This document shows positions 23,501-36,091 of a stretch of 64,000 nucleotides of DNA, in pieces. Positions within the stretch are counted from its first letter, which is position 1, and each line of letters begins with the position of its first letter. Made by a program: the position numbers and the translations under genes. The stretch lies in contig OY979720.1 of NCBI GenBank assembly GCA_963855995.1, positions 18,250,139 to 18,314,138 on the forward strand, given 5' to 3'. The notes below the pieces were generated by a model. The model was not told the origin of the DNA, made no database searches, and worked only from the letters and a program-made list of their open reading frames with translations. The DNA is from Muricea muricata. Its lineage: Eukaryota; Cnidaria; Anthozoa; Malacalcyonacea; Plexauridae.

Positions 23501-24146
23501 TAATGGAACAGCATGAAATTGTTCGAAAACTTTAATAAGCCAATCAGACTACAGAAAAAATATTCGTAAAACAATTGTCAGATTATGACAAAAGGTCGAT
23601 TAACAAAGGTCAGTCAATATACAACGAAATGAGTCATAAGGTCGTATATTTGTTTTCAATATACGACGAAATGACTCATAATGTCGTATATTTATTTTCA
23701 ACCCCAAATTTGGGCAACTACCAAGCGAATATGACGATTTCACCTTTAGCTCTTAACCAATCAAAACTCCTGAAATATTTTCAATAAATAATAATAGTCT
23801 AATATTAGTCAATAGATTGAAATCAAGCTACTCTGCTACTGCCATGAGTGCCATCCAAGATGAATAATTAAGGCAGTATAAATTTTGATCTACTGACTGC
23901 TGTATGAGCAATTAAAGATCATGCTCTTGCATTGAGCTTAGCCCACCTGGATAAACTTTCGTTAGTATCGACACTAGCAGCCAAAATACTCGGTACTTCA
24001 GACTTATTCTCGGAAGAATTCACCGAACTTTCCGAACTGGTCGAGAGAAACAAACGATTTCTTTGCGGTTGAGGCGAAATCCATAAATCCGTCTTTATTA
24101 CACGATTCTTAAATCTGCCATAAGTCTTCACGTTTTTAAAATCCAT
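17516..24146 (-). CDS. HASPIN: Haspin (histone H3-Thr3) kinase, 11 exons
   Basis: Exons on the minus strand: 24146-23947, 21849-20271, 19985-19858, 19749-19662, 19311-19226, 19081-19054, 18970-18921, 18834-18743, 18595-18290, 18150-18048, 17726-17516. They sum to 2871 nt (956 aa plus stop) with GT-AG introns and consistent phases. The first ~635 residues are low-complexity and Ser/Asn-rich. The C-terminal kinase domain has G-E-G-T-Y-G-E-V (from 645), V-A-L-K with K665, F-E-H-R-D-L-H-W-G-N-V-L with D806, and S-I-I-D-F-T-L-S-R in place of DFG (human haspin has DYT), then G-D-Y-Q-F-Q-V-Y-R-L-M and N-P-Y-S-N-L-L-W. Known role of the family: phosphorylates H3-Thr3 to recruit the chromosomal passenger complex in mitosis. 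The tail F-P-G-L-V-F-N-D-G-L seems unusual. Divergent from VPS51. Confidence 0.95.
21396..21515. repeat. 30-bp coding minisatellite in haspin exon 2
   Basis: Four perfect 30-bp units (GGCTAAATTAGGCATCTTGC...) followed by a degenerate fifth. On the minus strand each encodes the decapeptide M-P-N-L-A-N-Q-S-G-K. Perfect identity between units implies recent expansion, and the in-frame length keeps the kinase open. Confidence 0.95.
22690..22870. repeat. Possible 3' tail of a retroelement in haspin intron 1
   Basis: A stretch containing CTTGACAAAGGGCCTTTGCT and CGAAATGTT resembles a tail sequence I recall from repetitive cnidarian retroelements. No coding part is preserved. Recognition is from memory of the motif only. 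Confidence 0.25.
23013..23125. repeat. Foldback element in haspin intron 1
   Basis: GTGGAAATTGGAAAAACGAG on the left pairs imperfectly with the inverse at the right, around a GCCCGCAGGGC centre. A diverged copy with the same layout lies at about 59720-59835 (GATTGGAAACTTGGAAAAAC ... AACGCCCGGGGCT). Confidence 0.7.
23298..23438. repeat. Foldback element (~140 bp) in haspin intron 1
   Basis: CAATTATTGAATG at the left end pairs with the inverse at the right end, and the pairing continues inward (AGGATATG, AATTATTAAGG) to a perfect inner stem GGTTTGTGTTATCTGCC with a GAAGGCTGA loop. No ORF. Confidence 0.85.
23613..23702. repeat. Two-copy 45-bp tandem repeat
   Basis: CAATATACAACGAAATGAGT and CAATATACGACGAAATGACT begin two adjacent 45-bp units that each end in ATTT-ATTTTCAA type sequence. 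It lies in haspin intron 1 and I see no function. Confidence 0.75.
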
Positions 24147-24449
24147 CTTCTAAATATCGTTCATCTGCAAGTAATTTTCAAAATATTGTCAATTAAACCG
24201 ATTCAAATTCAAAATATTTTTGTTTTGAAGTACATTACATGTTTAATTTTGGCGCTAGAATGTAAAATAAACGAAATACCGCAGATCACAATTAGTGCAG
24301 GCTTCAATCCCTTATACTAATTGTAACATAAAGTATCAAATATTTGGCATTTTTGAGAATGTTAAAATTGCAATTACGAATGAATACAATATTTACATTG
24401 AATTGTAGGGCGATTTTGTTGGATTTATGTAAACAGAACTTGTGTGAAA
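24147..24449. promoter_or_regulatory. Bidirectional promoter region between haspin and VPS51
   Basis: The start codons of haspin (minus, 24146) and VPS51 (plus, 24450) are only 303 bp apart, so both 5' UTRs and promoters must fit here unless there are non-coding first exons elsewhere. The sequence is AT-rich and I see no CpG cluster or clear TATA box. Shared regulation is inference from geometry. Confidence 0.6.
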
Positions 24450-27400
24450 ATGTCTGGTAAGTATGAGAAAAATTAGTGAATTTCTAGGGAGGTTTCTCAG
24501 ATTTTGTGATTGCCAGTCAGAGTCTTGACTGTTGGTAGTTCATTTATTTGCCTGGCTATAACTTTCTAAATCAAGTTTCCCATGGAGGCAGGCACATGTT
24601 TCTTCGGCTCAAAATGACATTGTCTGTCGAACTCTCGGCAGTCTGGGTCACTGGAGGCTTAGCCTGCATTGCAGAAAGAAATGACACACTGCAACACAGG
24701 CTACATAGATTGTCGAGAATCGTGATATCTGTTTCATGGTCTCTATAATCTAGACAAATAATACATTGTAGTTTGTTGCCTTTGCTTAGCAACCCACAAT
24801 TCACCGTAGCAAAAAAGATGGCGGATGTCGATTTTACCAGAATGCATTGCGGTCCGAAATTGTTTAAAAAGCCATATTAACGTCTTTTGAAGAACAGACA
24901 GAAGACAATAGGTTATTTTCACACTTCTGTTAAAATTTCAATCCATTAGCTTTGCTTCTTGTCATTTTTTCCCAGGTATTCTTACTTGATACCCACAATG
25001 CATTGTGGTAAAATCGACAAGTCGCCATCTTTTTTGTGACGGTGAATTACATCCTATGACCCAGGTGTATCACAATTATATATGTCAGTATGACCCACCC
25101 ATACAGCAGCCCTAGTGACGTTGAATGCCAGACTGTTGACTTTGCTAGTTTTAAGCTAGCAAGCACACACATGTGAGTGTTGTTGCACAGGACAATTTGG
25201 TTTAGAGTTTTGACTTAAAGGAATATCATATTGTGCTTAACGGAAAAGAGGGTGGCCATATCTTTTCCCAGTAATGCTTTGCAGTGGGAAATCTTTTAGA
25301 ATGCGAAAGGATGTCTTTTGAAAAATAAGACTAAGAGGAGATTGTTTTGTTTATTTTGCTAAAATTTCTCATCATTGTGTCATATCTTTATTCAGCATTT
25401 TCCACTTGACATTGGCAATGCATTCTGAGAAATGTACATGCCATCATATCATATTTGTTGTAAATGTTACTTGTGTTGTTGTAGAGGGTTTTAAACAAGA
25501 ATAGGATCAAGCTAGATTCGTTAGTTAGGTCAAGCCATGATTTGTCAGTTATAGTTAATTATTGCATGCTGTTGATTGATTTGGTAACTTAATATCATTG
25601 ACCTGTTTTTAGACGGTGTGTTGCATAAATAACAGATTCAATCATTTTACATTTAAAAAGTTAAAAGGAAATCAACTCCATTTTGCATCATGTATATAAT
25701 TATCACCCTTGTTTTGCACACAGTTGTATATGTGCACTAAATGGACTTGACTGATAACTTTTGACTGAAAACTTAGCGATCATTTTTGTTCATATATGGG
25801 TGTCAACCACATAAATTATAGATTTTAGATGCATATTTATATAATATTTTCCACCTAATATTTTAAGAAGAGGATCCCGACAACGGAGTAGCAAGGGCTC
25901 GACATCGCCAGAAACGTGGTCTTCTGAAGTTATACTATGGTGTCGGAGATGAGCCTGGTGAGACCGCTGTTGATCCATGTGATATCAACGGAGCTCATTT
26001 TAAACCTGAAGCATACATGGAGAAGCTACTCAAAGAGAAAAGTTTAACTGAACTTATGGATAAAGAAAGTGATGTTACAAAACGTAAGCATGAAACAGAG
26101 AACTTAGACACTTTAGTCGTGATGAAAATTAAATTATGAACCATTACAATGCTTTTTCTTTAGCATCGCATCGTCTTTCCAGAACCTTCTTATCAACAAA
26201 TGTCGGGAGCTGCTGCTTCCTTAGCTACTGACATCTCTGGTGTGTGATTTTTTTAAGAGTGGAAATGCTCGACCCAATCATTTTGTTTGACTTTACTAGT
26301 TTTTGACAAGGCTTGAATTTACTAGTTTTTGAGACAATGCTCTCAAAATACCCATTCTACCTAACGCACTCATGAATGTGTACATGACAAAGAGGCTTTC
26401 CTCTTCCTCCTCCCTGACCTCAAATGGGTATGGAGATAATTACATAATTTTTATTTGGCTAAAAGAAAAATGTCAAACCAATCAAATATTGCTGTATGCA
26501 TTTGACTAACATTTTTGAGTTTTGTATCTGCTGTTTTATTTTTAGCAATGTAGAGAACTTTAAACCATAAGTAGGGGTAGACTACTGCTCATCGCACAGC
26601 GTATGCCCCATTCTCCTTTCCCAAGCTCTATAAACTAGGATAATTATATTGTACTAGGTATATTAGCTAGGATTATACTGTAATTATTATTATATCTGTT
26701 TTAATTTCATGCTTAGAGATCAAATCACTGGATAGCGACATGCAAACATTGGTATATGAAAATTACAACAAGTTTATAAGTGCAACGGATACTATCCGCA
26801 AGGTTTGAATAATTCCAACTTACATCTTGCATTGTGAAAATTAACTGTAGCTCCTTAAAGGCCCTCTCACACGGTGCAATTTTTCTTGCAACTTGCAATG
26901 CAATTCTACTCTTGGAGATGTAATATTGACAAATACATGTTCCATTACAGTTTGCTAATATATTTTTAACATACCAGACATTTGTCACAAATTTACGTCT
27001 CTTAAGAGTAGAATTGCGTTGCAATTTGCAACAAAAATTGCACCGTTGGACAGGGCTTTAAGACGTTTGTAGATTCCCCTGGCCCGAGCACGTAATTATA
27101 GTGCTGATACTAGCTAAGTTCCTGTCGCAGCCTGGAGTGTTTTATCTAGACTGTCCGTTTGCATCTCGGGTAATCACATTCGCTACTGTAAGTACTGATA
27201 ATATGATTTCATCAACACGTTTTCAGATGAAAAATGATTTTAAGAAGATGGAAGAAGAAATGGACAATCTATCAGTAAAAATGTCCGCAATCACTGTATT
27301 TAATGACAAGATCAGCAATACGCTACAGGAAAAACGCTTGCAGATTACAAAACTATCTGGTGTGCATGCTTTACTTCGCAAGGTTTGTACCTTGATGGTC

Positions 27401-30400
27401 TGTGATACACAATGCCTTTTATCTGCAGCAATAGTTCAGTTATACCAATGAATGAAAAGAACTTGGTTACCTGTCAGTAACGTTCTCGCGTTTTTTTTAT
27501 TATAGTTGCAGTTTTTGTTTGAATTACCTTCCAGACTGAAGAAATGTGTAGAAATGAAACATTACTCCTTGGCTGTCAGGTTTGGTGTTTAATATAGCTA
27601 TGTTTTGCCTAAACCACTTTAAAATGATCTTTCGTCGAGTTTAGATCAGTAGTAATTTTAGTCTCAGATACTCTCTTAATTCAAGCGATTGAAAATTCAA
27701 TCTAATGGATTTAATTTTCAAACTTTTTGGGATTAATTTTAGGGATCATACGTTTTCTATTGAAAACTAATCTACAGGTAATTGATTGGAACACTGAAAA
27801 AGTATCCCCCAATCTGTATTCAATTTATTGGATTAAAAAATAGTCTATTAGATTGAAAAATTCTTCAAACTTTTGAAAGATTGAAAAAATCCCTCAAACC
27901 AATCTTTTAAGTTAAGAGAGTATTAGAATTATTCGCTGAAAATACTGAATAAAAGTTATGGGAACAAAGCCCCAGGAAATCCGTTGCTTTTATTTAATAG
28001 TTACGATAAAACTGCCCTGGTTTAAACTTCGTGTCGTCTTCATATCTGCAGATATTACACAAAGGCTCGTGATGTTCTCCACCAATACCAACACATGTCC
28101 TCATTTCGTGATATCCAACAAGACTGTGAAATAATTGTGAAAGACCTCATAGAATGCTTGAAAGATCACTTCAGAGACCCAAAGGTGAACATTTCGTTTA
28201 CACTTTTTAAAGCACATGTGTTTGAAGCTCGGAAACTAAATTATCATGCGAATCTTATTCTTTATTTGTTGATATTATAGTCGACTCCCAAGCAGCTAAC
28301 GGAGTGCGTTGACTTGTTGCTGCAGTTAAAAGAACCTCCAAATGAATTATGTGATGAATACTTGGCACAGTAAGATTTTTTATCAGTGATAAACTGCAAA
28401 CATTCAGGCTAAGATATTTAATTCAAGGCTCGTAGAGTTACAAGACAAGACTGGAACATTTTTTTTAATATTTAAAGTGCCAAAGAACGACTTGACGAGA
28501 ATCTCCTCGAGTTAAAAAATCAGGTAAAGTTAATAAGTTAATTTGTTCTGTTTTAAACAATTTACATTTGTTAAAGTGAACGAAAAGTTTTAGAGGATAT
28601 TGTAACCCGTTTGCAAATGTTTCCGAGGGTTTTACAATTTCAAGATTCGCGTCATTGTGCACATTCCCTGTGGGAAGGACTTTCGTCAGGGCTCCTGGCT
28701 GATGTATTGATAAGGTTTTTCAAATTTCGTCTTGGAAATTTAGATGAATCTTAAACGAGAAAAGTACCGACGTGGGTCACATGACGGTGAGAAATTATCT
28801 AAAATTATTGTGCTGTACATAAAACTAACCGTTGATTGGTCAAAATGTTGCCGTGGAATACTTTGCTCAAGCAAGATGTTTTTGCTTCCCTTTGTTGTAG
28901 ATGATGCAAACACTGAAGCAATCGCGGATGTCGAATGTCAAGGATTGATGGTGGGTAGTTACGTGCATTTGCGCGGGAAATTGGTGTGCATTCTTTAATA
29001 TTTCAGTCATATTTCTATGATCAAGTATGCTTGAAGGCTAAACAGTCAAATGAATGTACAAAAGAAATATTTTTCTTCTGTAGGATATATTGGAATTCAC
29101 TGACCACGGATGTAACAACTTTTTGAGCAATATTTCGCTCGTCATTGCCTCTTACAACGAGTTATTTTGTAATCGAAATTTCGGCAAGTAAGTAACACAT
29201 AATTGTACATCTTTTCGTAAAATTGTAAAAAGTATGCAATTTTTTCGTCAAGCGGTTGTCAACCGATAGGATCACGAACTCATACTAATGGAAATATTCT
29301 AGCAAGTCAGAACGTTCACGTCAATCAATTCATTTGCCAAATTCTTTGAGGTATTGCACTGCTTTCTCAATAAAACGTTACTACTTCCTTATTGCTGAGT
29401 AGAAACTTAAAATAAAGCCGCCCCCTACGTTTTAAAGACATTAATTGTATTATATATGTATTTCCATTTTGAAACCAGTGGACACGAACAGCAAAACTTG
29501 GATGAGATTGCCCGGGAGAAAATAATGAAATTTGTTTTATCACTCATGGGAGAGTACTTCAAAATTGTCGAAGATCGCTTGGAACTGGAGGTATGACACT
29601 TGGTTGTACATCACAGCCATCACTAAGCACCATTGAACTGTAATACAACTGGAACGCTAACTCAATACCAAAGTTCAGTTGATTGGTGAAGCCAAGTTAA
29701 TTTTTGAGTTTTGACACGAAATACTTAACGCCAAAGATCTGACCGTACATCAAATTGAAGCCATTAAAAAGTTACATTTATTATAAAAAATCAAAACTTT
29801 AGACAAAAAAAATGCCTAAAAAAATGCGAATTCAAAACAACTGCAATTTTGCAAAATACAGCAAATTTCCCTTCAGTTGTTTTTCTTTTGCCTGAAGTCT
29901 CAAAATTGCACCAAATACAACTTTTTAATAGCTTTCATTTTGATATACGATTCAATTTTTGACATTAAGCATTTCAACTCAAAACTAAAAAAAACTGAAT
30001 TCCAATGTTCCAAAAACAGTGTTCCAATTTTTCCCCGTCACCTATCGTTCCAGTTTACAAATAGTTGCTAAACGCTGGCAAACTTGACTGACAGTATGAC
30101 GGCGTATTCCGTCGATAAAGAGCTTAAGATTATATTTAACGTTTCCTGGTTTTTGGCACAAATTAGGCTTTTTGATATGTCACAACATGTTATTAGCGTT
30201 GTGAGACAATTCTTAATAATAAATTTACATTCTGTCGTGTGTGGGGGAGGGGGAGGCGCGCATGCGATTAACGCATTGGGAAAGGGTCGAACTATCTCAC
30301 CCTAGTAAAATTAATACTCGTTCTCATGTCCCTTACAGAATGCTCACGGTGACGATCAAATACTTGTGCGGTCTTTGGATCGTTTTCATCGTAGACTTCA

Positions 30401-33400
30401 AGCCGTGGAGAAGTTGATGCCGGAATTAGGGGTATTAAGGTACGTGAATGGACTCTGAATGGTAACAAGGATAGGATGTTTTTTTGGAAAACTGGTAAGT
30501 ACAGTGCATGGTTCCTGCCTCGCTTATCCTTAATGCTTGCTTGCAGTTGTTGGTAGAAGTTGAAAACAAGCCGTGAGGATATCACCTGAGGATTCGCTCT
30601 TCGCCCTTGTTGTTTAAAACGAAACATTTTTAACACTTTAAAATAAATATCAATATTTTTAACAAGCTTCGATACTCCTAGCGTTACTTTACCAAATATT
30701 ACGAAATATGTTTCCTACTGGTTGAAATTTTTGCATTTTTCGAAATATGCATCACTTCTGTATTGATATTACAGCATGAATTTCTTGTTACAAACTTGTT
30801 CTCAAGAATTTAACACGTACGTTGGGAAGTATTTGGGAAAGTAAAAGTCCTTACGTTTTGAAAATATTGCAGATCTGGTGGAAACATCATTACCAGAGCT
30901 GCTCATAAAAGGGTGCAGTTTTACTCTCAAACTCTACAACGTCAATTTGCTGGTAAGATTGCAATCTCTCTGAATCATAATTTTAAATTTATTTGCTTAT
31001 ATTTTCGGATTGCATACTGCAGATTCTGATGATTTGATAATCGGTCACAATTAAGGCCCTGTCACACGGTGCAATTTTCAACGCGATTCTGCTCTTAAGA
31101 GATGTAAATTTGTGACAAATGTTTGGTATGGTAAAAATATATCAGCAAACTTTGAAGGAAACTTGCATTTGCCAATTTTACATCTCTCAAGAGTAGAATT
31201 GCATTGCAATAGACGATTTGCATGTTAGACTAACTTTCAATCTAGGCAAGACGAACAAAATCTTTTACTATAGTTAAAAAGAGCATCCTAAAATTAGTAG
31301 AATTGCCAAGTTTGGTGGCGAAATGTTGTAAAACATGGAAAATATGGCCTCGCAAAGTTTGCAAATTTGTATACATTTGTATTACGCGAGGAAAAAGTTA
31401 CCACTTTTGATACAATTTTAGCTGAAAAGTGGTAACTTTTTCCTCGCGTAATAAAAATGTATACAAATTTGCAAACTTTGCGACGCCATATTTTCCATGC
31501 TTCACAACATTTCGCCACCAAACTTGGCAATTCTACTAATTTTAGGATGCTCTTTTTAACTGTGGTAAAAGATTTTGTTTGTCTTGGCTAGACTGAAAGT
31601 TAGTCTAACATGCAAATTGTCCATTTGCAAGAAAAATTGCATCGTGTGACAGAGCCTTAAGAAATTCAATGCAGTTCTCGTGTTTTATACAGTATTATAC
31701 AGAATTCATTGTGTCACACAACTTTTCTGCGGAAGTACGGCGCTGACATCATTAAAAACATTCTTTTTCCTTAGCTTCCTTAACAGACGTGCGTCAAACA
31801 CTGGCTGCTCCCAAACACCAAAATCTCGAGAAGAATCAATCCTTGTCTGAACTTCGCTCAAATATTCACACAGCTATCGTTGGACATGTTAAAAATGCTT
31901 TAAATAACTTGAAGGTCTGTATCTAAAACAGGGGTTTTTGTAAATTGTTCTCGCTTCAAAATGCATAGTCAAACAGAACGTCGTGCTTGTAGCCAAGAAG
32001 TTAGCGTATTCAGTAACTTGTATTTCATATTTTTCTTGCAGTCTTTTATCGGCACAGACATCACTTTTGCTGTTCGCCCATATTTTCGTGGCCCGTTTTG
32101 TTCAGATGATATTCGAGAGAGCTTGGTGGTCAATCATATTAAACATGTTCTTAATTCTGCCCAGGTAAGCTTTTTAAAACTTGACGTTTGTACTGGATTC
32201 AAAGCTATTACACGAGAAAACTAAGTGCTAAAATTTTCTGTCAGTTGTGGCTGTTGTCTACTCTGATTTAAGAAGAGTTGGGCAATCACTTAATGTCGAT
32301 TTTACAGTTATTGTGTTGGATATAACTAGGAATTGTAAAATACTGTACTCTGTGGCCGTAACACTGTAACATGAACTGAAAAGGTCGCATTTAGCAATTA
32401 GATTACGAGCGTTTATAATATTTCTATTAGGTGAGGGCGAAGTAGCCAATAGCGCGTAGAGCGTGCAATCAAAGTAAGGCATTTACCGTTATGTACTAGC
32501 ATAATCTGATGTAGTTCTTTTTTCAAATGTAGAAATTTGTGTATTACTCGCAGCCTTGCTTCAATTCTTGGCATATATTTTGCACAATTCTATTGCAATA
32601 GGCCTTAAACTGGGGTTTGGTGTAGAATTTTTCCACAAGCTCTTGAGAAAAGGTTATACTCGACAGTTGGAAGAACTGCGTATTGCAGAAATGGAGAGTA
32701 GATCAGAGTCTGGGCGACAGCAGATATCTCATTCGCCAAAACCATGACTTCCCAACACGCACGCAGTACGAAAATAGGTATTCTGGTTTGTAATTGTGCG
32801 CTGTTCTTTCTTCAATTAAGGAATTTTGTGATAATGTCCGTGAGAAGACGATGCATGCTCCTCCGTCGCTCATCTTGCTCTTATCAAGATTGTGTTTGGA
32901 TTTCCATGAATCGACCGTCAGTTATCTCGTAAGTAGAATCTTAACTACATGATTGAACGAGTCCAGCATGTCTGAACGAGTCCGACATGATTAAGCAGGA
33001 TTGTACTGTGGATTTTGTATCCTTCCTGCGCATCAAATTACAGGCTTATACATTATATACTTGTACTCCTGATCAGGTTGAGAGCGATTCTTTGTTTTAT
33101 GTTTTCGCTAACTTTCCGCCATCTTATAGGTTGTGAACTTAAATTTGTACACTAGGTATACTGCCTTGTCTAGTCTACGACGCCGGGTCGAGCAGAAAAA
33201 AGTATTTTGATCATGAAGTATTTTTAGTGGTTATCCCCAAAACATTTAACTCGTAATCCAACCACAGTGAAACTGACACTTTTTGTGTTCATCAATTCAT
33301 TAGTTATCGTTGACGGACCAGCAGTTCTCAGTCGATGAGGAAATGAGCAAAGGTTGTGTTGTTACATCAGCAACAGAACTTACAGACAATGCTAAGAGAA

Positions 33401-36091
33401 TCTCTCAGGTACGACTTCAATCTAATCTCGTTGTCATCGATCGAAATGTGACCCAATCCGGAGTTCACCCTTTTTTTTCTAGTTATGCGCATGGTGAACA
33501 AACTTGTATATTGCTGTTTTTCCTGCACGATGTTTGCGAACACGCACAATTAGGTTTAATTTCCTTTGCGTTTTAAATGTGAAATTGTCGAATACGCCCA
33601 AGGACAATAACTACAATGCCTACTTAATATATTTCACAGCTGCTGATTAATCACTTTGTCCGGATCCAGGGACTCACTGTATCTCAGGTACGAATTGGAT
33701 TGCGAACTTTATACCATTACATAACGAACTAGCGTCGAGAATGCGAACCTGCAGATGGCGGAAATTCCCGATCATATGATAATGTGTTCAGTGCCCCACT
33801 CTCTAAACACATCTGCAATAAATATGAAGTAATGGAGGATTTACAATGCGGCGTGTTGATAAAGAAAATATTCCATTTAGATGATTCGCAAAAGTGTTGA
33901 AACACGAGATTGGTTGAGCACAATCGAGCCTCGTAACGTACGTGCCGTTATGAAACGTGTCGTTGAAGACATCACCGCAATTGATACTGAAGTTGGATCT
34001 CTTTATGAAGAAGGTTCCAGAAAAGCTCATAGTTCAGGTATATAATTAAGGTTCATATACTTTAATTTCAAGTAAAGTCCTGCGTAGGATTTAGAGAAGT
34101 TATAAATTTGCTGAACCGAGGCATTTGCCCATAACGTCAAAATTCTGTGTATATTTTTATGGTAGTCGAATACTTTTGAACTTTGCAGTTATTTCATCGT
34201 CGTCACGACCTGTAATAAAGCTCGACAATACAATAGCATCTGTGCTTCTGTTGTTGTGACAGCATTAGAGCTAAGTTGTGCAGATTTAAATGCGATCAGA
34301 TGCTTATGATTCTTCTGTATATAATTGTTGTAGATTCTAGCAAGTGGACATACAATATACAAAAGAATCAACGGAATCAGTTGAGCTATACACCAAGGTA
34401 TCTACATGTAACTGTTTGCATACTAAACTCTATCCTACTCTACTACCCTCTATCAACCACTGCCCCAATTCATAGAGAAGACAGTTTGTTGAGTATAGAT
34501 TTATTGCTTGTATTTACTTCAATTGTCAACAGCTTTACTGTGCGTTAAAATAGTTGTTTAGAAATGGCCGGGACGGGTCTTGTTCATATTGTTCCCTAAC
34601 TATTCGGTGTTTCAGTATTTTGTTATTGTTTATACTAAATAATTTGTAACAATTTTAAGATTAACATCAAAGAATATTTTATATTCTTACTATAATAGTA
34701 TCTTGGAAGGGGCAAAACTCACTCAGATCCCTCGGCGCTCGTGCCAGTCTCGCAATAACCTCTCTCAAATCTGTCTAAAAACGCCCGTCATGGTTCCTGC
34801 GGGTGTCTATAATGCTGTTTTGATTTTAGCACTGGATTTGATCAAAGTTTATTGAGCAATATTCAGAAACTGTTCTCGGAAAAGATCGAAATATTTAGTG
34901 CAGTTGAGTTCTCAAAAGTTTCAATTTTAACTGGCATCATCAAAATTACACTGAAGGTACACAAACTCCCCTAAATTGTTAATATAGAAACTGCTAAAGT
35001 ATTTTTAATATCGTGTTGTAGTTTTTTACCAATGGCGACGTCATCATCTCGAAGTTTACTTTTCGGGCCCCGGTTCCATGTATTTAACAAAGTTCAAACC
35101 GAATAATGTTCCTGTTGTTTCCACGTATCGTGTACGACACTACGCGGTTGTATGTAATGTTCGTTTTCACGTGTCTGCTGTTCAGTTTCAACTGCTCTCC
35201 TATATTTCGCATGAAACTGGCTACGTGAAAGGGCCTTATCCACAGAATAAGTAAATAGAAGACAACGATGAACTAAACATGCCCTCAACTCGACTCATTG
35301 TCCACTGACTAGTACTCTATTATACAGTACGTGAATATTTTATTTGTTCTACAGTGTTTTATAAATTTTTAGACATTACTAGAATGTGTGAGATTGCGAA
35401 TCTTCAGTAAGTTTGGTTTACAACAAGTTCAAGTGGACACTCATTATCTTCAACTGTATCTCTGGAGATTTGTTTCTGATGAAAAGTAAGAGCTTCTCTA
35501 TTGTGCAATCCGAATTGCGTAATACGAGGGTAGGATAAACACTTATGTAAAGGGCTCGCAGCATAAAGCTATAGTCTGTCAGTTCGTAAACAGCATTCTG
35601 TAAACAATTTTAACAGCTTGGATGCAGTTCAGTAAGATTTTTACAGATTTGGTATAAAATGGTATGTTTCTTGTTGCTTCATCATTTATTAACGATTATT
35701 CTATTTTAATAATGTAGACTGGTGCATGTGATGTTAGATGAAGTTGTGAACAGCACAGTTCACAGGTGTGTTGAGCCAGAAATGATGGAGGCCAGTGTAA
35801 GTTAATTTGAATGATATTTGCGAGAGTCAGGAGAAAGTTGGGCTCCCTTCTTTGACATCTGGAAAAACGCCTGGAATTGTTGTATGTTAGGAATTCCCTG
35901 CATCGATCATATCCACCTGCCGTTTAGTAATTTGCATAGTCCTTCCAACTTTCCTTTCAAGTGTTTACCAAAGTGTTTTACCTACTCTGGTAGTAGCAAG
36001 CTGTTTGTAACTATTCGAATTTATTATATGTATTTTTACTGACACAATTTTGTGTTTTTAGGTTGTGGAAGTTATATGTGACAGAGGCTAA
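24450..36091 (+). CDS. VPS51: VPS51, GARP/EARP tethering complex subunit, 25 exons
   Basis: Exons: 24450-24456, 25868-26083, 26717-26802, 27227-27382, 27506-27579, 28052-28184, 28281-28369, 28478-28523, 28744-28786, 28901-28950, 29084-29187, 29479-29590, 30339-30439, 30873-30952, 31775-31914, 32042-32164, 32821-32928, 33304-33408, 33640-33687, 33881-34037, 34334-34397, 34830-34956, 35373-35485, 35718-35796, 36062-36091. Total 2391 nt, 796 aa (human 782), all GT-AG. Landmarks: L-L-K-L-Y-Y-G near residue 21, [42 protein letters not shown] and a C-terminal V-V-E-V-I-C-D-R-G. The family tethers endosome-derived vesicles at the trans-Golgi (GARP) or recycling endosomes (EARP), and the N-terminal segment of VPS51 proteins is known to bind a syntaxin. 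Exon 1 codes only two and a third codons. Confidence 0.97.
26855..27061. mobile_element. Short MITE, TTAA-type ends, in VPS51 intron 3
   Basis: Left end TTAAAGGCCCTCTCACACGG and inverted right end TTAAAGCCCTGTCCAACGGT form imperfect terminal repeats; sub-terminal TGCAATTTTTCTTGCAAC is repeated inverted. Same family as 31051-31660. TTAA-type junctions fit piggyBac-like (TTAA) or Harbinger-like (TTA/TAA) insertion; the data do not decide. Confidence 0.8.
31051..31660. mobile_element. MITE with an internal long palindrome, VPS51 intron 14
   Basis: Ends TTAAGGCCCTGTCACACGGT and, inverted, TTAAGGCTCTGTCACACGAT, as in the element at 26855. The core 31221-31612 is an almost perfect palindrome: arms of about 188 bp separated by a ~15 bp loop near 31409-31423. 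Transcribed in VPS51 pre-mRNA it would form a very long hairpin. Open frames seen inside are by-products of the palindrome. Confidence 0.92.
32394..32466. repeat. Partial foldback copy (family of 44481-44580)
   Basis: CAATTAGATTACGAGC followed by TGAGGGCGAAG matches half of the complete foldback at 44481-44580. Lies in VPS51 intron 16. Confidence 0.55.

Noticed and set aside
31294..31530. 78-codon ORF in a VPS51 intron
   Set aside because: It runs through the long palindrome, so its two halves are mirror translations; no protein evidence.
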